A stretch of 64,000 nucleotides of DNA, from the NCBI GenBank assembly GCA_031216915.1, contig CM062292.1:10479920-10543919 (forward strand), read 5' to 3'. Each line of letters begins with the position of its first letter. Position 1 is the stretch's first letter. This document shows, piece after piece, positions 35,301-49,900 of this stretch. The notes beneath the pieces were generated by a model. It saw only the letters and a list, made by a program, of their open reading frames with translations. It ran no database searches and was not told the origin of the DNA. This DNA comes from Pictodentalium vernedei (taxonomy: Eukaryota > Mollusca > Scaphopoda > Dentaliida > Dentaliidae). The translations under genes were made by a program, and so were the position numbers.

Positions 35301-38300
35301 CCCGTTTATATGTATACAGGGGAAATCTGATTGAATATTTTGAAGGCCTGAGCGAAGGTATAGCTTGGAAATAGTGATACAAGTCAATATTAATGGATGA
35401 TAGTTTAGTCAATAGTACTGGTACAAGTCTGCAATGGAGCAAGACTGCTGTAGAAGCTAATGATAGGACAGATAGACCACAGACCAGTAATGGCCTTGGA
35501 GCTTTGGAGATGAGATGGAAGCCGTTGGTAAGACTACATTAGACCTCATTGAGGGATTTCTCGTGGCCTCATACGACAAAAAAGGGATTCTCCAAAAGGT
35601 ATCCTCGATAGGTATCCTCAAATAATACAATACTAGGCCATAGGTATCCTCACATACCCCTATGTGCCTATGTGCTAGGGCACAACGTGTCACATTGTGC
35701 CTTTTCATATAAGCACATTCGACAAAAAAGGGATTCTTCGCAAGGTATCCTCAAATAACACAATACCAGGTCATAAATATCCTCAAATAATACAATACCA
35801 GGCCATAGGTATCATCAAAATACTCATATGTGCCAATGTGCTAGGGCACAAGACACATTGTGCCTTTTCATATAAGCACATATCGGCACATCCAGCATGT
35901 GCCTATGTGCTATTGCACAATGTGCCACATATGACAAAAAGGGAATTCTCCAAAAGGTATCCTTGATAGGTATCCCCAAATAATACAATACCAGGCCATA
36001 GGTATTCTCAAATACCCGTATGTGTCTACGTGCTATTGCACAATGTGTCACATTGTGCCTTTTCACATAAGCACATATTGGCACATCCAGCATGTGCCTA
36101 TGTGCTAGGGCAGAATATGTCACATTGTGCCTTTTCACATAAGCACATATTGGCACATCCAACGTGTGCCTATGTGGTACCTGTAATATGTACAATAGAA
36201 CATAAACATATTTAGGGGCGTCAGAATAAATAGAACAAAACAGGCATAACATAGCTTGTAGATACATGGGTAGAAACCGAGAATTTACCGGGAAATCAGA
36301 GCCAAGTAAACAATTGTTGGGCCTTTTTGGGCATTTAGATGAACGCTAGTTCAATCGAACTTACCCCTTGTACCCCTTGGTACTATAGCACTACGTGCTA
36401 AGCAGATAAAATGGGAAATCCGTAGTAAATAAAGTCAATTTCGATGATTTCGTGTGGATTTTGGTGATTTGTAGAGATTGTCGGGTTGTTAGTGGTAATT
36501 CTACGAATCCAGAAATTACTCCTGTACAAATGAACACACCCTCCGAACATACCCCTGTCATATAAGAAGGTTTTAGGTAACATACCAACCACGTGCTACC
36601 ATAGAAACCAAGATGGCGGCCTCCAATATACAAAATGGACGACGAAAACACGTATCACCCTAACAACACGCGCTGCGCATGTGCACTCACATCACGTATC
36701 ACTATGGAGATGACGTCAAAGATGGCCGCTCACGCAGGTTACCATAACAACACAACATGACATCACTGGGTCACGTGACATGATGTCAGTTCCGGGGTCT
36801 GGCTGCATTGGGACGTTTACCACATCTCCTACCACTGACGCTTAACAATTAAAGCTATTTTTGTTCGGCATAATAAAATAATTAGAACATTTCTTTTCAT
36901 GTTCTATCAGTCGATAGTACCTGAGCTTGTGTGATTTCTGAAATAAAACCTTCAGCAGCTTCGCTGCTTCAAGTTTTATTTAAAAAATCACACAAACTCA
37001 GGTACCATCGACCGATAGAACATGAAAAGAAACGTTCTAATATTATAATATAATATATTTGGTGGTAGCGTCATCGTTTCTATTCTTTTTGCTTACTGAT
37101 AGGATGGTCAGAGATTTTAAACAGAATAATTAATAAAACATATCGTCGGCTGAGTGCTAGAATGTTCTATGTCCCATAGGGGACATAGAACATTCTAGCA
37201 GCCAGGCGACGATGTATCTTTCATAATGATACTTTTATGACAGGTGAGGTATATTATAGAGGCCAACTATATCCAAACTATAACCTCCCTTATATTATCG
37301 TATAGGTGCGATAATATAATTGAGGTTATGGTGTGATTTTTTTAATTTTTTTAATTCGTAATATGTCATTTCACTTAATAGTTGTATTTTCTGGAAGAGA
37401 ATATAAAATTTGAGATACACGTTTCTTCCACAAGGCAGGTAAATCATACTATAACCTCAGTTATATTACCTCATGCGTGGCACAATGTTACTGAGTTTAA
37501 AGTATGATTTTTAAACTGAATGGAGGTCTTTTATATCTGTATTTTTAAACACTTTAAATATTTTCCAGATGCCCCCCTCCCACCCCCACCCCCCCCCCCC
37601 CCAGGACTGGTGAATGCAAAACACTGAATGGTCAATTGTTAAAATGTGGTAGAGTATGTTTCTAAAGAAACCACAACATACTTTGTATACAGATGTTCTA
37701 TCTCCAAAATCATCATCCCCGTTTGGCATCAAAAAGGTGATCAAACTTAACCCTTTGAACCCCAGAGGGCGCTTTTCCAGCCCAGTAACATGATACTTCA
37801 TAATTTCATTAAGTAGGTTGACTTTTGAGTGACGGTGTGGTGTAGACTAATCAATATTTTCAACGTGCAGCTCCAAGGCTGTCCTTCACTGATAGCCCCA
37901 AGGCTGTCCTTCACTGATAGCCCCAAGGCTGTCCTTCACTGATAGCCCCAAGGCTGTCCTTCACTGATAGCCCCAAGGCTGTCCTTGACTGATAGCCCCA
38001 AGGCTGTCCTTCACTGATAGCTCCAAGGCTGTCCTTCACTGATAGCCCCAAGGCTGTCCTTCACTGATAGCCCCAAGGCTGTCCTTCACTGATAGCCCCA
38101 AGGCTGTCCTTCACTGATAGCCCCAAGGCTGTCCTTCACTGATAGCCCCAAGGCTGTCCTTCACTGATAGCCCCAAGGCTGTCCTTCACTGATAGCCCCA
38201 AGGCTGTCCTTCACTGATAGCCCCAAGGCTGTCCTTCACTGATAGCCCCTTGGGGCTGCACGCTGAAAATATTAATTAGTCTACACCCAAATAAAGAATA

Positions 38301-41300
38301 TGGACTCTTCCCGTTGCTCCCATTGAACTGATATGGAAGATGCCACTAGAGTTCAAAGGGGTAATAGTTCAGAATAGCGTAGAATATGTACACATAAAAT
38401 GACATAGACAAATTCATTATTCTACGCCAAAGGATGTACAAATGCCATCTGCCCAAATCTTTGACACTTGTTTTCTCGAAAAAATGAAAACTGGCACTCA
38501 GAACACTGTAATTCTCAGGCGACGATCCGTTGGAGACTTTCTCCAATGCTTAAAACGTTCCCGGATTTTGGCTTCTTTTGGACATCAATATAGTTTAAAT
38601 GCAGGCACACAGATATTCGGCCCTTCATTGGCGAAGTGCGATATCTTTTTATTTGCTTCTCTGGCGAAATAAATACGGATCATGGATGTCGTCAAATTGT
38701 ATGCAGACAAGGGAGAGATATGTCCTAAATACGGGAGGGGGAAACGATATGAGTATTGATGGAATTGGCATGATGTCGGATCGAAGTTTTTGTAAGACAT
38801 TCTCTTCATGTCCATGGTTGTCCTACTTGCTCCCTAAGCGGAAGAAACAAGGCGAGTAGTAGGAGATGGGCGGAACGCCCCTATTTAGCGGATCGGGGAG
38901 GGTGTTGGGGGTCTGGAAGTGACGTCACAGCCACGCGATCCAGTAACGTCATTTGGGGTGGTGACGCTAGCCCGCGTATTTGGCCAAGCTGTGACGTCAT
39001 CACCATGGTGATACCTGGTGACAGTGTTCATGCGTAGCGCGTGTTGTTAGGGTGATACATATTTCCGTCGTCCATTTTGTTTACTGGAGGCCTTCATCTT
39101 GGTTTCTAAGGTATCACGTAGTTACTATGTAACTGAAAGACCAACAATAGGGTGGGGGATGTTCTTAGGGTGGGTTAAGTGAATATGAGAATATCTAATT
39201 ACACAAATAGACCCGACAGGTGCCCCAAATCACTAGAACGATTTTATTTAGTTCGGATTCATCCGGAATTCTCTTTATAATAGTAGCACGTTGTGATATA
39301 CGAACGAAATGTTTCCAGAGTTGTGTTATACTAACCTGGAGTTTCTAGGAAGCCGTCAGAATCTCCGTTTTTCTAACCATTACAGATGCTATTCTATCTT
39401 CTCTAGCAGTAACAATTTATCTATCCTTGACTACCTCTGTTTCCAACCTTTACATATAGAATAAACGTACAGTGTTTTCAAGTAAAAAATTTATTCTATG
39501 AGTAGGATTAAGAATGAAACCGACGAGCCTCTGGCGAGTCGGTTTCATTCTTAATTCTACGAGTAGAATAAATTTTTTACTTGAAAACACTCCACGTTTA
39601 TTTTGTTTATCCCATAAATCTTTTACAGGACAGTCGCGGCGAAATCGTGTTGTTACTTGCTACAAAACACAGCGAGAAGTGAGGAGCACGTTGGTCCAAT
39701 TCGATGGACAAGCAAAATTGGCAAAAAAAAAAAACAAAAAACAAGGCGCAGTAATACATTTCTGTCTAAAAATAATTTCTTTACAAACTTGAGCTAAACA
39801 TGCAAAAATACTTTAAATGAACAGCGTGTACTGCTTTCTACTGGCATTGTGTAATACAAAAAAGGTGTAAAGAAAACAACAATTGAACTATTAATTATGC
39901 TACACGAATGCGGTAGAGGTCAGAGGTCAACAAGTCCGTCTCCACTGCAGGAATAAATTCTTTCAGTTTACACCTATGGGGATAATTTATCACCATACTA
40001 GGTGAATAAAGCAAAAATTTATTCAAGGCTTTTGTTGTTCAAATAAACGGCCATTTATGGGATAATCTCGTCTAATGTCTCATCAGATTGCTTCATATCC
40101 TGCATTCTCTATCTACATACACAGAGTTATCTCCCTTGTGTACAACGAAGGTTTGTTTGATTCCAAAATGAGCAAGGCAATCGGGAAGTGACTGGAACAG
40201 GTAACGTTCGAACGACTCGGATCTTATCGAACAAGTAAGTTATCAAGTAGTGACTAAAACAGTTATTGTCCGTAGGACTCGAATCTTATCGAGCAAATAA
40301 GCTATCGATTTAATTGCTGGCATGAGTGACTCCTCGATCGACTCATGTTGGAAAAAGGAATTTCATAATCGGAAACGTTTTTATAGAAATGGATTATTTT
40401 TGGAGGACATCTGTGTGACGATGACTTTTTGTGCGGGTACTTCACGCTACAACACTCCTACCCTTATGCTATAGTGGTGGTATTATTGTGGGAAATATAT
40501 TAGTAAAGATATTGTTGGCCTAATCTCTCTAGTAAATATTTATGGAAAATATTGGGGAGGGTGGGGGGGGGGGGGGAGTTCCCCCATCTACACTTCGTCT
40601 CTAGTAAGACTTTTGATGAATAACACCCAAATACCACAATGTTATTATCGAAAGACGCGCGCCTAAATGTCTTGTTATCGATATTTCTTACCGTGATAGA
40701 GAAATGCCTTGGGCAAGAGCCTAAATCTATTGTTAACAGCAACAATTTTTTTTTCTCTCACGCAGAGTAATTGAGGACCCTTTGATCTTTGACTTTTCAT
40801 GAGTCCCTTTTTCGAAAAACATTTCGTAAAAAACTCATTTCACTCTACACATTGTCTAACCCATTGAACTCAAGGGGTATCTTCCATGCCCGTTCAGTGA
40901 CAGCAATTAGAAGAGTCCATATTCATTATTTGGGGCAGACAAATCAATATTTGCAACGTGCAGCCCTGAGGCTGCACGTTGAAAATATTGATTGGTCTAC
41001 CCCACTTATTTACTGAACAGCCATTCTATTTAATGACGTTATGACGTCTCATGTTACTGGCACGAAAAGCGGCCGCACAAGGTGCTAAGCATTTCTCCAC
41101 AAATGAGACAGAACCACTTTTTGAAAAGAGTTCGCTATTCAAAAGAATTGAATATTTTATTTTTTTAGAGACCATTATAAACCATAAAAACAATGAATGG
41201 AATCTAGCTTTTTAGACGAAGTTCTCATGAATACTTGGTTCATCATCCTTTCATGAAAGTGTGGAACGCGCTGTCTAGAGTACGACGAAAGTGCTGTGGT

Positions 41301-42827
41301 TGGTTTTAGGCGAAGACTGGCACGGGCCTGTCTATGTTTTTTGAAGGACACAATCATGTTTTTGAGGAATTTAGAGTGTTGCTTTCTGATCCTCTGCCGG
41401 GTGTCGAACCCTCGGAAACACCTAAACCGCTTGACTGTTGCACACCGTCAAAGTCAATGGAAGCAGTCTAACTTTTTAGGTGAAGTTCTCATGATTACTT
41501 GATTCTCCTTCCTTTCGACAGCAGCATGAAAGTGTGGAATGCGCTGACTAAAGTACAACAAAAGTGATGTTGTTGGCCTCAGACGAAGATTGGCACGGGC
41601 CTGTGTGAGTTTTTTCGAAGGACACGATCATGCTTGTGATAGATGTTGTGGGGGTACGAGGGTATGTGGTGGTGAGGGTGTGTTTGTGTGTGCGTGACGG
41701 TTGTTTATTGGTGCAAAGGAGGGTGGGATCAAGGTGGTGGTGTGTCTATATGTGTATGGGGGGCATGTAAAGGCGTGTTTCTGCGTGTCTCATCCAATAT
41801 TAGAACCTGTTTCATTCTACATTTCAGATGCCGCTTCATCGTGGTCTTACAGCGGAAGTACAGGTATGTAAAAAACGGATCTCCAACGAGACCACAGTTT
41901 ATATAAATATTTATAAAGAGAGTTCAATAAATTTGGTCTGGGTGGAGCTTTAATTAATTGGACCATTCTGTAAATTTCGATAAAAACCGGTACGAGTTGA
42001 AGATTCTATTTCTATTAAATGATCCCAAAACCCCACATAAAACACTTAAATACATTAAAGTATCCCCGGGGGCTATTAATGCATGATCGTGATTACCATA
42101 ACCCAACGAATCGGCCACATCCGTCCGCGTAATATGCAAATCTAGCAGCTGAAAAAATATTATTCTTCAAAATTTTTTAACAAAGCCATATCATGTGACC
42201 TCTCTTTGGAACGAGCTCGTCGAGCTCGTTCCAATGAGGGATCACATGATATGGTTTTGTTGAAATTTTTGGAAAAATTAAAAAAATGATACTTAAAATA
42301 ACAAATTTTGATTTCCTCTGCGTTGGGTAAAGGGTTACTGAATGGGCTTAATAACTGAGAGGAGGGCCAGATCATAATGTAATAAAACATTTCATTATTA
42401 ACCCAATCTCAAGAGAATATCTACATAAAGACGGTGTTTGAAATAAAAACTCCAGAGTTGGGAGATTTTGATTTTTCAGATTGCGTTTTGATTCGGTTTT
42501 TCTGTAATAAGAATATATAATTAATAACACTCTGAATAGATGATTAATAATACATACCAATCCGGGCGCGGTGGCGTTGCGGTAACCAGTTCTTGCCAGA
42601 TCACCGAAGTTAAGCAACGTCGAGCCCATTAGTCCTTGGATGGGTGACCGTCTGAGCGATCGATTCGGACTCCCGCGTTGTGTCCTTTGGCAAGGCACTT
42701 AACCCCGATTGTCCACATGGAGGCACGACGACGCCGTGTACTAAGAAGTACAGTACGTCGATGGTGCGCATGTCTTCAACCAATCTAACCTTGCCTGTGC
42801 TGCACTGCAGAGTTACGATGTTGAGGA

Positions 42828-42878
<51 letters not shown>

Positions 42879-43894
42879 AGGTCTTCATTCTCCTTGTTTG
42901 GACCAAATCTGCAAAGGTTTGTGCGACACTCTCAACACAAAGATCCCTGTTAGAAAGTATCACAATTTGGGCTCCGCCTTACTTCCGCTTTGATCACTCA
43001 TAGAGGTTCTAAGGGGTCAGTTACTAAACGTACCAAGTGTATTTAGCTTTGTCGCGTTTTTCTCGGTGCATTCTTATTTAAATACTTCCACAAAACGGGA
43101 CAACACTACAGAGCGACAGACTGTCGCTGTGTCGCGTTTTTATGAAGTATTTAAATGAGAATGGACTGAGAAAAACGCGACAAAGCTATAAGGCTACGTT
43201 CACACCTACGAATCCGATTTTTAGATGCGTTACTCGTACACGTATTGTTAGGAGATTCGCATTACTTGCTTGGTCACACGTGGCACGACTTTTTGCGCGA
43301 TTTGTAATCCCGATAATTTTCCCCTCCCAGGAAAACAGAAATAAAACCTTTATTTCTAGAAACACGTGGAATAAAGATAATATTGAACGATTATCGATTT
43401 TGTCACATGCGCAATGAAACCTTTCCAACGATACCAAACTCGACATAGAAACGAGCAATGGATGTCGAAATTTATCTTACTCTGAAAGAGTTGTTCTCAA
43501 ATGATGAGGAATTGACCGATTTGGTCAATTTAACAGAAGGGATGATATGCTCTTGTTCAAGGAGACCTAGAGGTATTTGGGTGCATCCATTACACACACA
43601 GAGAAACATTAAGGGTGCATTTGGTACCTGGGCGAGCGAGCTTCGGGAAGATGAAGACCGGTTCAAAGCGTCCTTCAGATTAAGTACAACACAGTTCGAC
43701 AAGGTATTGGCATGTATCCGAGAGGACACCACAAAGCAGGACACCTGCTTCAGGGAATCAATATCTGCCGAGGAAAGACTGGCAATTTGTCTTAGGTGAG
43801 GGGTAATAATACAAAATAACATCATATTGTGTGATAAAGTAATTATACCTTCGTAAAATAGACGCTCAACATGATACACATGTGTAAATTGATT

Positions 43895-43989
<95 letters not shown>

Positions 43990-46900
43990 GAAGTCACAGA
44001 TCCATGACATTGTTGCCCGAAGCATTTTCAATTGATACTATGTTTAAGAATATTGCATGAAGAAGAGTTGGGTCGGGGTCATGTGGTACCAAGAGGGAGT
44101 ATTTCCTCTCAGTTTCAGGTTTACCTTGTGCGAATGATTATCCGTTTGACATTTGTGTCTCAATATAACCAGAGGTATAATACTTCTGTTTCCAGGAAAT
44201 AGAGAGGTACAAGAGGAGCCTGAATTCCCCCACCTCTCTGTCATTTTTTGTGCGTGGTTTCGTGGTCTCGATCATTAAACGTCTACATATTCATACTTTA
44301 AAACTCTGATAAAAAAACAACTATTATTTCTGAACACAGTAGTGTGATTACGCACCTGTAGTGTCATTTCTCCCCATTGCTTCGTTAAAAGAAGGCCACA
44401 TATTATTGGACACCTCTAAGTCCTTATATGATGACTCTGTCTTGTCATATAAAGACAGATTCTGTTGAATCAAAGTGATCAACTTTTCAGTGTCTTTGTC
44501 TGATAATTTCCCCTCGTCTTGTTTTCTTTTGGCCGCCATGATGCTCATCTTCAAAAGAAATTCTCTATACTAAAAATCTGTTGAGCGTGTCACCTTTCAC
44601 GTGGCTAACGCACAATAGACCAGGCGCACTTGGCTGATTTGAATAGTAAAATCTGACCTCTACCATGAAATGACGTCACCATCGTATACGATTGGATTTC
44701 CATCCGTCCAAAAATGAAGCATTTTGCATTTCGTTTCGGACGGATCGGCCGACGTATGCGACAATTTTATCGCGTGCGTAGGTGTGACCGGACCAATGCA
44801 TCTTCCTATATTTCATTCCCGTCCGATATCGTATAAAAGTGACGTACACGAGATCGGAGGCTTGTCGTACTTAGGTGTGACCGTAGCCTAACACGACAGT
44901 ACTGTCGTGTGCTTTGTAGTATTACAACGTTGTCGCGTTTTCGCCTCAAATTGCTTCCAAAACGCGACAATTCTAAATTACTACAAACTACACGACAGTA
45001 CTGTCGTATTATAGCTCTGTCGTGTTTATGCCTAAAGTTGCTTCCAAAAGGCAAGTCGACAACGCTACATTACGATATTTCTCACGACATTGCACACGAC
45101 AGAAGCGTCGTGTTGTTTTGCACTTTGTCACATTTTTCTTTTTCTTTGGAAACACTTTTAGGCGTAAACGCGACAGAGCTACAATACGACAAACTACACG
45201 ACGGTACTGTAGCAATCCGCATTTACTTGATTTGTCAGTGCATTCTCATTTAAAATAGTTCCTAAAACTGCATAAAACGCGACAACACGACAAAGCGACA
45301 GTACTGTCGCACTGTAGCTTTGTCGCGTTTTCGCCAGAAATATAAGAGAAACGCGACACTCGAAATTTGGCCCTAACAGGACACTATAAAATACAGACTA
45401 CTACAACAGCCAATTGATCTGTGTTGTATTTCGTAGAGTTGATGAGATGAAATTGGCCAGATCAAACGAGCCGCCGCAGGCGTCGAGTTTGATAGGGCCG
45501 ATCTCATCTCATCAACGAGAGGGAATACAACAACACAGATTAGTTGACTGTTACAGTAATTTGTTTGTTATATGACAATTAGTATTTTTAAACTGATCGC
45601 AACACCTAAAAAAAAACAAATACAAGAAGAACTATATAAGCCAAATAACAATTAACAAGTTATGGAATTGGGGGAGTCCCAAATGTCTAGAAATATCGAA
45701 CGTTCGTGTCGAATATGAAATTTTAAATTCAAAACAATGGAGGCAAGATTTGAATATCAATCAGAATTACTTTTGATAACACAGATTCAGATACGTTTTG
45801 TTGGATTCGCATTTTGAAAATAGTTGTTAATTGTTATTTTGCAACTGTTCAGCACGACATTTTCAAACAGACCTCGACTGGAATGTTTGTCAAAGGAGTT
45901 TAATGAGGAGACACTCGTGTTTATGTTCTGTGCTTATGTTCAATATTTATTTATAGGTCACTGATAGAAAATAGAACGTTTTCGTGCGCCTCGTTTGAGA
46001 CATGATAACGATCTGGAACTTGATTCCCTTGTTTCCCGAGAGATCGATTTGATGGGCAAACTACAGCGGTATTGGGGGGGGGGGGGGGGGGGGGCTATTT
46101 GTGGTAGTCATATAATAAATACAGTTATGTAACTTGGTAGGCAACCATTCCCCTGAGTACTAATAATATTGTGATGATTAAAAGCAAAACAGACCCCAGC
46201 TTCAGAAAGACTTTTGAAGAGTTGGAAAAAATTGTTATATGTGGTCTATTTTTTCTATATTCTTTGGTGAATGCTGAACTACTGGTAATATCTATTGTTC
46301 GAATAAAGTGTCTGTCACAAGTGTGTTCCCGTTGCAGAATTTCAAATTAATGTTTTCGCTCGGTGTGTTCCACCATTATATGCTTTAAACACGTCATCAG
46401 TATCGGTGTGCTGTTTTCTTTCAGGTCCGAGTCATTGGGCTGAAATGTATTCAACTTGTGGACAAAGTAGTCAGTCACCAGTCGACCTTGAAACAGAAGA
46501 CGCGCAATATAACGCACAATTGACACCATTCAGCTTTAATGGATGGGGTGGAAGTGGGGGTGGTAATGGGGATAACTCAGCACAACAATCATGCCAATGC
46601 TCTCTCATTAACAACGGTCACAGTGGTAAGTAATTATCTATATAATTAACTATGATACTAACTATATTATATAATATCTTACCTCCTACAGGTATCTGGG
46701 AATTTCATTGGTTGAAATCTTACCTCTTATAAGTATCTGGGAATTTCATTGGTTCAAAGACGTCACATGCTGACTGCATACAAAACCATATACTGCCTAT
46801 CAACATCAATATATGCTGACAGCTATGGGTAATCTCCCTTTTGTTCATTGATTATTCAAAATGGCGGCAGCCGATAAACGCTTCAAGTTGAACGATTGAG

Positions 46901-49900
46901 TGTTGGAAGTCCATATTTGGCCTGAAGAGCAGGTTAAGCAACTTAAAAGGCTTCATATTCTGTGGATGTGTGCCATGTTACCTTCGAAATGAAACTGTTT
47001 GGTATGTATGAATTTGCCTTGTTACAATTTATGGAGTGTAGGCACTCTCCCATAAATTGTAACAAGGCAAAGACACGTGAACACATTGTGAGAATTCTCT
47101 CATCTAATTTTGTTCGATGTTGTTATTGGTGCGAAGCTCGAGTCCAATATGGAATTAACTGACACCATATATACCATATTAGGTCATCAACAAACTGTGC
47201 AACTAATATTACAGTACGGCCACCGTAAACTGGTTACTTTTCATGGTTGGACAATATTTCCACGGACGCAATAATATAAGATTCCAAACACAAATTATAG
47301 GAATAATCCTCAAATATTTAATTAATGAAATTTAATGAAAATTAAAAAAAATGTGCTGATGAGGATTTTTATTACCTGATAAACGCATGCGTGGACATCA
47401 CTTCCCGCGTGTGGCTTACGACCAGTCCACAGCGACTGTACCCTATACCAAGCTCATACCCTAATTCTGTAAGAAACCCGACATTATTATGGGCTGTTTG
47501 TTCACCCACGTTCCTTGGAGTTTGCGCACAGACTACTGTTGAAGAAAAGCGATGTCTTTTTCCCTCACAAAGACGTAGAGATATTCTTTTGTGCTCCGGT
47601 TATGGATATTTCAGTCAAAGTGTATTCATTTCACCTTGACATAATTAGTGGGACTACGCGGCGTAATCATAAAGCTACGGCCATGGTGAGTCGTCATTCA
47701 TAATTCTTTATTATACAAACATATGTAATCTTATTAAAAATATCATGTCAGATTTGGCCAAATCAAGTTTCAAATGAGAAACTATCACTTTGATTAAAAA
47801 AAATGAATGTTTACGGTATATTTAGATTCAAATGACTGGAATATTTCAGTTGGTCGGAAAAGCGAACCTTTGGTTCGTTTTTCCGACCAACTGAAATATT
47901 TCAGACAAGTGAATATAAACGTAGGGTGATGCCTATTTAATGGCTAGACTAATTCCAGGCCATAAAAGTCAGATTCTTTAATAATTTGACTTGTGGCTTG
48001 TGATCTTCATATCATACTTGCTAGTTTCTATATCACAGCAGATGGAGCGCGATGGCTTAGTAGGTGGAGATAGAAAAACATATGCAATAGGCATTAAAAA
48101 TGGGATTCTGGAAAAATCAGGCCCTGTACTCCTATTCAATAGAACATATCCCCTGTATCCCTTGGTACTATAGCATAACGTGTTATTTTTATATGCCCAA
48201 CATGGGGCTTCACATGTCCGTTTGGGTGGTTTGGTGGAGATTTTGGTGGTCTGTAAGGGTGGTCGGGTCTATTTGGGTAATTCTTCGAGAATTCTGGGAG
48301 AATTGTAAGTCAGAAAAATACTCTAGTTCAATCGAACACACCCCCAGGGGACCCCTCGGTACTATAGCACTACGTATTACTATTATAAGCCAAAAGTTTC
48401 GCGATCCTAAATAGGATTCCGAAAGAATTCGAAATAGTACAACTTGTCGGGTTGTTTGTGGTAATTCTGCGAATCGGAAAAATATTCCTATTCAATCGAA
48501 CATACTCCCAGGAGACCCCTCGGTACTATAGCACTACGTGCTAAGCCGATAAAATGGGAAATCTGTATCAAATAAAGTTAATTTCGGTAATTTGGGATAC
48601 ATTTTGGTGATTTGGATGGATTGTCGGTTTGTTTGTGGTAATTAGATTTACTCCGATTCAATCGAACTCACCCTCCGAACATACCCCGTCCTATTGCAGA
48701 AAAATTGGGTAACATAACAATCACGTGCTACCATAGAAACCAAAATGGCGGCCTCCAGTATACAAAATGGACGACGGAAACACGTATCATCCTAACAACA
48801 CGCGCTGCGTATGCGCACTCACACCACGTATCACTATGGAGATGACGTCACAACATGGCCGCTCACGCGGGTTACCATGACAACACAACATGGCGCAACT
48901 GGGTCACGTGACATGACGTCACTTCCGAGGTCCCTCACCGAGGTCCCCCAAATATTGCCCCAAAAGCCCCTGACATACTACTAATGTCAAATGAAAAAAA
49001 GTTATTGTTTAAATCCACCAAAATTAACGAAACTACATTTATTCTATAAATATGGAATGATTTTAAAACACTCATGTTCTGACTTTGAAGGGAAGATCTC
49101 CCAGATAACGGCAGATAATTTCTAAAAATACGAATAAATAACCTATTTGGACACAATTTTCATTTATATATTTTTGTTTACGTATCGACCTGTTACACGT
49201 GTTTGCCAATTACACATGAATTTTGTTTTTGTTTTTGTTTCAAGCAAACATCAGAACTGTCAAATTCTATAAATCATATCGAAATTTTACTTAATGTATG
49301 CTATGTCACAGATACGTGAAATAAACACATAACTCGTGCCATTGCGCCTCTCGTTCTATCCTTCCGTGCTGGCACTCGTGCTATAATGACGAACGCGACC
49401 AGGGACGTGGCGACAGGGGAGGGGGGGGGGGGGGGGTGCGTGTCATCCCCCAATCCTGGTCAAAATTTCCTATAGTTGGAAATTCGAAGAGCAAGTCAAG
49501 AGTAGTTGGAAATTCCATCTATCTGGATTTTAGAGCTTCTTTGGCGATGCTGATGTCTTCTTTACTTCCCAAAATTCCCACTCGGTTTCAGATCGGCAAA
49601 AATTCTAGCTGTTACTATTTAAAACTACAGTGTACGCAATGTCGATAATCATAAGATTGAATGATGTTAATCGTTACGAGGTTTCTATAGTACGTTTACT
49701 TATTGTAATAAAACAATCCTCGAAATGCACTTCAAGAAAATCGCATCATGTAAATTCGTTATCCTGAGTTAATTCTATCATTCACAGTTACAAAATGATG
49801 AAACATCGCAAAATTGATGATTCCTGCATAAGATCTGATTTAATGTTAGGATAGGTGAATTGCTCAAAGTCTAAGCTTGAGTATTTTGTTTAGCACATAT

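Larger units (their letters stand above)
43192..44888 (+). mobile_element. internally deleted PIF/Harbinger transposon with TAA target duplication
   Basis: Ends read GGCTACGTTCACACCTACG at 43192 and its near-complement ending CGTAGCC at 44888. TAA flanks both ends (43189-43191 and 44889-44891), the Harbinger-type TWA duplication. Inside are the first exon of a HARBI1-like transposase on + and the first exon of a MADF/Myb-like protein on -, the usual two-gene pair of this superfamily. Transposase exons with the DDE triad are not seen, so this copy is probably non-autonomous. A GA microsatellite occupies 43893-43987. Confidence 0.88.

Noticed and set aside
35697..36267. Frames of 89-147 codons with repeated HRHMLDVPICAYVKRHN
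   Set aside because: Come from the degenerate tandem repeat at 35560-36190; frames exist on both strands.
37871..38245. CRISPR-like array
   Set aside because: Units are contiguous with no variable spacers; a eukaryotic minisatellite.
39514..39792. 92-codon plus-strand frame
   Set aside because: Starts within a hairpin apex and ends in A-rich sequence; no motif.
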